DNA of 64,000 bases from Claveliimonas bilis. GTDB lineage: Bacteria; Bacillota; Clostridia; Lachnospirales; Lachnospiraceae. The stretch's first letter is position 1, and each line of letters starts with the position of its first letter. This document shows, in pieces, positions 59,798-64,000 of the stretch. The notes under the pieces were generated by a model that saw only the letters and a list, made by a program, of their open reading frames with translations, searched no databases and was not told where the DNA came from. The stretch covers positions 558,001-622,000 of the forward strand of contig NZ_AP027742.1 of assembly GCF_030296775.1 (NCBI RefSeq), read 5' to 3'. A program made the translations under genes and the position numbers.

Positions 59798-59869
59798 TCT
59801 TCAGGCAGCAGAGCTAAAGCAAAGATCAAAGCAAAATCAAAAAAGATAAAAAAAGTGAAGAGGAAAGAA

Positions 59870-60634
59870 ATGCTTGCAATAGAGAGAAGAAATGACATAC
59901 TGGAAAGACTTCAGGAAGAAAAAAGGGTTGTAGTCAGCGAGCTGAGCGCTGCATATAACGTGTCGGAGGAAACGATACGCCGTGATCTGGAAAAGCTGGA
60001 AAACGACGGACTTGTTGTGAAAAGTTACGGAGGAGCGGTCCTCAAGGAACAAAGCTTTTTTGACCTTCCTTTTAATATCAGAAAAAAGCAGAGGGTGGCG
60101 GAGAAGCAAAAAATCGCAAGACTGATCGCTGATATGGTAAGAGACGGGGAAGCCCTGATGCTGGACGCCAGCTCTACAGACGTATACATTGCCCGTGCAC
60201 TGAAGGAGAAGAAAAAACTGACAGTGATCACAAATTCTGTGGAGGTGATCGTAGAGCTTTTTGATGTTCCGGAGTGGACCGTGATTTCTACAGGAGGCGT
60301 TTCCAGAGAGAAATCCTTCGCCCTTGTAGGTCCGCGCACCGATGAGGTGCTCTCTTCCTATCATGTGGATAAAGCGATCATTTCCTGTAAGGGAGTGGAT
60401 CTGGAAAATGGTTTTACCGATTCGGATGAACAGGATGCCAGCAGTAAACGCATGATGCTTTACGCTGCAAAAGAGCGGATTTTAGCTGCCGATCACAGTA
60501 AGTTTGGCAATACCGCTTTTACGAAAGTGGCAGAGTGGGCTGACATCACTAAGTTTGTAACAGATCAGAAGCCGGAAGAGAAATGGCTTCAGAAATTAAA
60601 AGAGCACCGGATAGACTGTGTCTTTCCAAAATAA
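59870..60634 (+). CDS. DeoR-family transcriptional regulator
   Basis: 254 residues, second DeoR of the region. HTH with VVSELSAAYNVSEETIRRDLEKLENDG; sensor domain with LDASSTDVYIARAL, ITNSVEVI and SCKGVD. ATG 59870 with AGAGGA is chosen over a GTG at 59855. It precedes a bisphosphate aldolase, kinase and dehydrogenase gene set, which it probably controls, sensing a sugar phosphate. Confidence 0.88.
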   Translation: MLAIERRNDILERLQEEKRVVVSELSAAYNVSEETIRRDLEKLENDGLVVKSYGGAVLKEQSFFDLPFNIRKKQRVAEKQKIARLIADMVRDGEALMLDASSTDVYIARALKEKKKLTVITNSVEVIVELFDVPEWTVISTGGVSREKSFALVGPRTDEVLSSYHVDKAIISCKGVDLENGFTDSDEQDASSKRMMLYAAKERILAADHSKFGNTAFTKVAEWADITKFVTDQKPEEKWLQKLKEHRIDCVFPK

Positions 60635-60663
60635 ATAATAAAAGAGAAAAGGAGAAAAAAACA

Positions 60664-61512
60664 ATGCCATTAGTAACATCTGAAAAAATGCTGACAGACG
60701 CCAGAGAGGGCGGATATGCCGTTGGGGCATTCAATGTAGAAAACATGGAGATGGTAAAAGCAGTGATCGCAGCAGCGGAGGAAGTGAAAGCGCCGGTTAT
60801 GCTGCAGACCACTCCTTCAACTGTAAAATACGGTACACTGGAAACCTATTTTGCAATGGTGTCGGCGGAAGCGAAAAAAGCCTCCGTTCCGGTCTGCCTC
60901 CATTTGGATCACGGCAGCAGTTTTGAGCTGGCTGTACAGGCCATCAAGGCAGGATATACTTCTGTTATGATCGATGGCTCCCATGAAGATTTTGAACACA
61001 ATGTAGAGTTGACCAAAAAGGTCGTAGATGTAGCGAAGGCCTGCGGCATTCCGGTAGAGGCAGAGCTTGGAAAAGTAGGCGGAAAAGAAGACGACCTGGA
61101 GGCGGAAGAGGACGGAAACACAGATCCCCAGGAAGCAAAAGAATTTGTAGATCGCACCGGGGTTTCTTCTCTTGCAATTGCGATCGGAACAGCTCATGGA
61201 TTCTATGCGGGAACCCCTGTACTGGATAAAGAGCGGGTATCGGAAGTAAAAGAACTGGTGTCTGTACCTCTGGTCCTTCACGGTGCTTCCGGCCTTAGTG
61301 ATGAGGATGTAAAAGAATGTGTCAGAAGAGGAATGTGTAAAGTTAATTTTGCAACAGAACTGCGTGTGGCTTATACAGAGGCAGGAAAGAAACTTCTTCA
61401 GGAAAAACCGGAGACATTTGATCCGAAAAAGCTTGGTATAGCCGGCATGGAAGCAGTAAAGGAACTGGTAAAAGAACGCATGTGCGTATGCGGTTGCAAC
61501 GGCAAAGCATAA
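60664..61512 (+). CDS. Class II fructose/tagatose-bisphosphate aldolase
   Basis: 282 residues. It has GAFNVENMEMVKAV, the zinc motif HLDHG (about 83), EAELGKVGGKEDDL, GTAHGFY and VLHGASG. It cleaves a ketohexose-1,6-bisphosphate to DHAP and glyceraldehyde-3-phosphate; the GatY/KbaY-like branch prefers tagatose. Unusual Cys-rich tail (CVCGCNGKA). ATG 60664 follows AAGGAG; an open frame upstream lies within the DeoR gene. Confidence 0.9.
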   Translation: MPLVTSEKMLTDAREGGYAVGAFNVENMEMVKAVIAAAEEVKAPVMLQTTPSTVKYGTLETYFAMVSAEAKKASVPVCLHLDHGSSFELAVQAIKAGYTSVMIDGSHEDFEHNVELTKKVVDVAKACGIPVEAELGKVGGKEDDLEAEEDGNTDPQEAKEFVDRTGVSSLAIAIGTAHGFYAGTPVLDKERVSEVKELVSVPLVLHGASGLSDEDVKECVRRGMCKVNFATELRVAYTEAGKKLLQEKPETFDPKKLGIAGMEAVKELVKERMCVCGCNGKA

Positions 61513-61521
61513 AGAGAAAGA

Positions 61522-63054
61522 ATGAGTGGTGCTATGGGACAGTATTTATTAGGAATTGATATCGGAACAAGCGCCTGCAAGATCGCCGTATTTGATGAGG
61601 AAGGACAGGTAAAAGCAAGTGCAAGCGGAGCATATCAGGTCTATTATCCTCATGCCGGATGGGCGGAACAAAATCCTGACGAGTGGTGGCAGGCGGTGTC
61701 TTCGGCTATTAAAGCGGCCCTGGAAAAAGGGAAGATCCGTCCGTCAGAAATCGCCGGAATCGGAATCGACGGACAGAGTTGGTCGGCTATTCCGATTGAC
61801 AGAGAAGGAAACGTTCTGACCAATACTCCGATCTGGATGGATACAAGGGCAGCTGACATCTGTGAGAGAGTAGGAAAGCAGGTGGGAGAGGAACGTATTT
61901 TTGAAGTGTGCGGCAATCCATTTAAGCCCTCTTACACGACTCCCAAAATTCTCTGGTACAAAGAGAATCTTCCGGAAGTATACAAACATACCTACAAAGT
62001 GCTTCAGTCCAACAGCTATATAGGTTTTCGCCTGACAGGAAAAGTCAGCCAGGAGCTGACGCAAGGGTATGGGCTTCACTGTTTCCGGATGAGAACCGGA
62101 GAGTGGGACATGGATATGTGCAAGGAGCTGGGAGTGGATCCTTCCTTCCTGCCGGATATCTATGCCAGCCATGATATTATTGGGACAGTGACGGAAAAGG
62201 CGGCAGCAGAATGCGGCCTGACAGCAGGAATCCCCGTTGTGGCGGGGGCGCTGGATGCCGCCTGCGGAACGCTGGGAGCAGGAGTGATCCACCCGGGAGA
62301 GACACAGGAGCAGGGCGGTCAGGCAGGAGGCATGAGCATCTGCATGGATACATACAAGGCGGATGAAAGGCTGATCTTAAGCTACCATGCAGCGCCGAAT
62401 CAGTGGATCCTCCAGGGAGGAACCGTCGGCGGAGGCGGTGTTATGCGCTGGATGGAACAGGAGTTTGCAGATTACGAAAGGCTGATCGGAAAAGAGATCG
62501 GAAAGAGTTCGCTCCAGATTTTTAATGAAATCGCAGAAAAGGTCCCGGCAGGAAGTGACGGAATGGTCTTTCTTCCGTATATGTCAGGTGAGAGATCGCC
62601 AATCTGGGATCCCCATGCAAAAGGCGTCTTTTACGGACTGGATTTCAGTAAGACAAAAGGGCATTTCGTAAGGGCAGCCATGGAGGGAGTTGCATTTTCC
62701 CTGCGCCATAATCTGGAGGCGGCCGAAGAAGCAGGCGCCGTGGCCAGTGAGCTTCGGGCTATGGGCGGTTCCGCAAATTCTCTTCTGTGGACACAGATCA
62801 AGGCTGATGTAACGGGCAAGGAAATCATTGTGCCGTCCTCCGATACGGCGACGACACTGGGAGCCGTTATCCTGGCAGGTGTGGGAGTCGGCATGTATAA
62901 AGACTTTGAGGAGGCAGTGAAAAAGACAGTTGTTATTAAACGGCGTCATACGCCAAATCCGGAAGTGCGGGAAGCTTATGACAAGAACTATAAGCTTTAC
63001 CTGGAATTATATGAAGATTTAAAAGAAACAATGAAAAGAAAGGGAGAGGAATAA
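61522..63054 (+). CDS. Xylulokinase-like FGGY kinase
   Basis: 510 residues. DIGTSACKIAVFDEEG, GIDGQSWSAIPID, GALDAACGTLGAG and SGERSPIWDPHAKG are FGGY signatures. The GIDGQSW stretch takes the place of GQMHG of true xylulokinases. It probably phosphorylates a ketose of this pathway. It starts 9 nt after the aldolase stop and ends 1 nt before the next ATG, so these are one operon. It is the fifth FGGY kinase in the window. Confidence 0.86.
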   Translation: MSGAMGQYLLGIDIGTSACKIAVFDEEGQVKASASGAYQVYYPHAGWAEQNPDEWWQAVSSAIKAALEKGKIRPSEIAGIGIDGQSWSAIPIDREGNVLTNTPIWMDTRAADICERVGKQVGEERIFEVCGNPFKPSYTTPKILWYKENLPEVYKHTYKVLQSNSYIGFRLTGKVSQELTQGYGLHCFRMRTGEWDMDMCKELGVDPSFLPDIYASHDIIGTVTEKAAAECGLTAGIPVVAGALDAACGTLGAGVIHPGETQEQGGQAGGMSICMDTYKADERLILSYHAAPNQWILQGGTVGGGGVMRWMEQEFADYERLIGKEIGKSSLQIFNEIAEKVPAGSDGMVFLPYMSGERSPIWDPHAKGVFYGLDFSKTKGHFVRAAMEGVAFSLRHNLEAAEEAGAVASELRAMGGSANSLLWTQIKADVTGKEIIVPSSDTATTLGAVILAGVGVGMYKDFEEAVKKTVVIKRRHTPNPEVREAYDKNYKLYLELYEDLKETMKRKGEE

Positions 63055-63055
63055 G

Positions 63056-64000
63056 ATGAAAGCAGCTGTTGTATGTGCAAATGAAGATGTACGTTATATG
63101 GATTATGAGGAACCGCAGGTTACGCCGGGGACAGTGAAGATCAAGGTAAAGGCTTCCGGCATATGCGGATCGGATATTCCCCGTGTACTCCATAATGGTG
63201 TGCATTTTTATCCCATTGTTCTGGGACATGAGTTTTCAGGAGATGTGGTGGAAGTAGGAGAAGGAGTGACAAAAGTAAAAGTAGGCGACAGAGTTTCCGG
63301 AGCGCCCCTTCTTCCCTGTATGAAATGTGATGACTGCCAGAATGGAAATTTTTCTCTCTGCAAGCATTACAGTTTCATTGGTTCCAGGCAGCAGGGGAGC
63401 AATGCAGATTATGTTGTGATTCCGGAACAGAATGCAGTTGTATTTGACAAATCCATTCCCTATGAGCAGGGTGCCATGTTTGAGCCGTCTACGGTTGCCC
63501 TTCACGGCGTTATCCAGAACGATTATAAAGGTGGAGAATATGTGGCAATCCTGGGAGGCGGAACCATCGGAATGTTTACGATGCAGTGGACGAAAATATT
63601 CGGTTCCAAAAAAGTAGTAGTTTTTGATATCAGCGATGAGAGGCTGGAGCTTGCAAAACGCCTTGGCGCTGACGACGTCATTAATACAACGGAAGAGAAC
63701 TTCATGGAAAAAGCGATGGCAATTACAGGTGGAAAAGGATATGGATTTGTCTTCGAGACGGCAGGCCAGGAACCTACTTTGAAAATGGCTTTTGAGGTTG
63801 CGGCAAACAAAGCCAATGTCTGCTGTATCGGGACACCCCATAAGGAGATTACCTTTACGCCGGCGTTGTGGGAAAAAATGAACCGAAAAGAATTTCATCT
63901 GACAGGTTCATGGATGTCCTACAGCGCACCTTTCCCGGGAAGAGAATGGGAACTTACCGCACATTATTTTGCAACAGGACAGTTAAAATTTGACCCCGGA
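63056..64000 (+). CDS. GatD-like zinc polyol-phosphate dehydrogenase (partial)
   Basis: Open from ATG 63056 to the window end (315 codons). It has GICGSDIPRVLHNG, GHEFSG, the structural zinc loop CMKCDDCQNGNFSLC and Rossmann GGGTIGM. The PRVLHNG stretch resembles galactitol-1-phosphate 5-dehydrogenase (GatD), which yields tagatose-6-phosphate. With the upstream tagatose/fructose-bisphosphate-type aldolase this suggests a galactitol- or related hexitol route. RBS GGGAGAGG. About 30 C-terminal residues are missing. Confidence 0.87.
   Translation, partial: MKAAVVCANEDVRYMDYEEPQVTPGTVKIKVKASGICGSDIPRVLHNGVHFYPIVLGHEFSGDVVEVGEGVTKVKVGDRVSGAPLLPCMKCDDCQNGNFSLCKHYSFIGSRQQGSNADYVVIPEQNAVVFDKSIPYEQGAMFEPSTVALHGVIQNDYKGGEYVAILGGGTIGMFTMQWTKIFGSKKVVVFDISDERLELAKRLGADDVINTTEENFMEKAMAITGGKGYGFVFETAGQEPTLKMAFEVAANKANVCCIGTPHKEITFTPALWEKMNRKEFHLTGSWMSYSAPFPGREWELTAHYFATGQLKFDPG

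Noticed and set aside
1-64000. CRISPR arrays, tRNA or rRNA genes, intact transposases, prophage genes, cre-type catabolite sites
   Set aside because: Looked for on both strands by eye; no spaced repeats, cloverleaf sequences, transposase motifs or convincing WTGNAANCGNWNNCW sites were found.

Overview
The window looks like a gut Lachnospiraceae-type Firmicute (Clostridia). Shine-Dalgarno sites are strong (AGGAGG), promoters are TTGACA/TATAAT-like, GC is moderate, lipoprotein solute-binding proteins are present, and the D-allulose 3-epimerase closely resembles the Clostridium scindens enzyme as I remember it. Almost everything is accessory catabolism: sugars, polyols, Amadori products, nucleobase and amino-acid uptake, each with local regulators. 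I see no rRNA, tRNA, CRISPR array or intact insertion sequence.

Layout. 1-5870: fructoselysine-type operon (frlD kinase, ABC binding protein and two permeases without an ATPase, frlC, frlB, terminator). 5890-9550: uracil permease, araD-like epimerase/aldolase, HAD phosphatase, rpiB. 9557-14827: LysR regulator divergent from an alanine-type Na+ symporter, a putative metal efflux permease, and Xaa-Pro aminopeptidase. 14969-19266: large DUF5107/TPR protein divergent from an AraC regulator. 19283-20209: mobile-element scar, with a serine recombinase remnant, a DinJ/YafQ toxin-antitoxin pair and a large inverted-repeat element. 20369-23148: zinc dehydrogenase, a metal-site-less M24 homologue, and a stand-alone protein like the N-terminus of D-proline reductase PrdA. 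23233-36479: a polyol/pentose region (two ROK regulators, sorbitol/xylitol-type dehydrogenase, SDR, complete ABC importer, xylulokinase) ending in an unassigned glycyl radical enzyme and its activase, followed by a GntR-LacI hybrid regulator and a GldA-type dehydrogenase.

38835-54004 is the most striking region. It is a Firmicute version of the functionally unassigned E. coli ygc locus: MFS transporter, YgcU flavin dehydrogenase, YgcR/YgcQ electron-transfer flavoprotein, GlpP-family antiterminator YgcP, YgcW SDR and YgcE kinase. It is enlarged by a second flavin dehydrogenase-EtfBA module, a BCCT transporter, a DUF89 phosphatase and SurE. Each of its three transcription units (one leftward, two rightward) begins with a consensus promoter. 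About 7 nt after each -10 comes the same RNA element, AGTTAC...AGTAAC, whose 3' half is also the 5' arm of an intrinsic terminator. With a GlpP-type RNA-binding protein encoded in the central operon, this looks like a dedicated antitermination regulon.

54083-64000 holds rare-ketose catabolism: DeoR, RhaB-type kinase, D-allulose 3-epimerase, a further FGGY kinase, class II aldolase, a second DeoR, a class II bisphosphate aldolase, another FGGY kinase and a GatD-like dehydrogenase that runs off the window. The logic is epimerise, phosphorylate, cleave to triose units. Substrate assignments in the polyol, ygc and ketose regions are inference from family membership and context.
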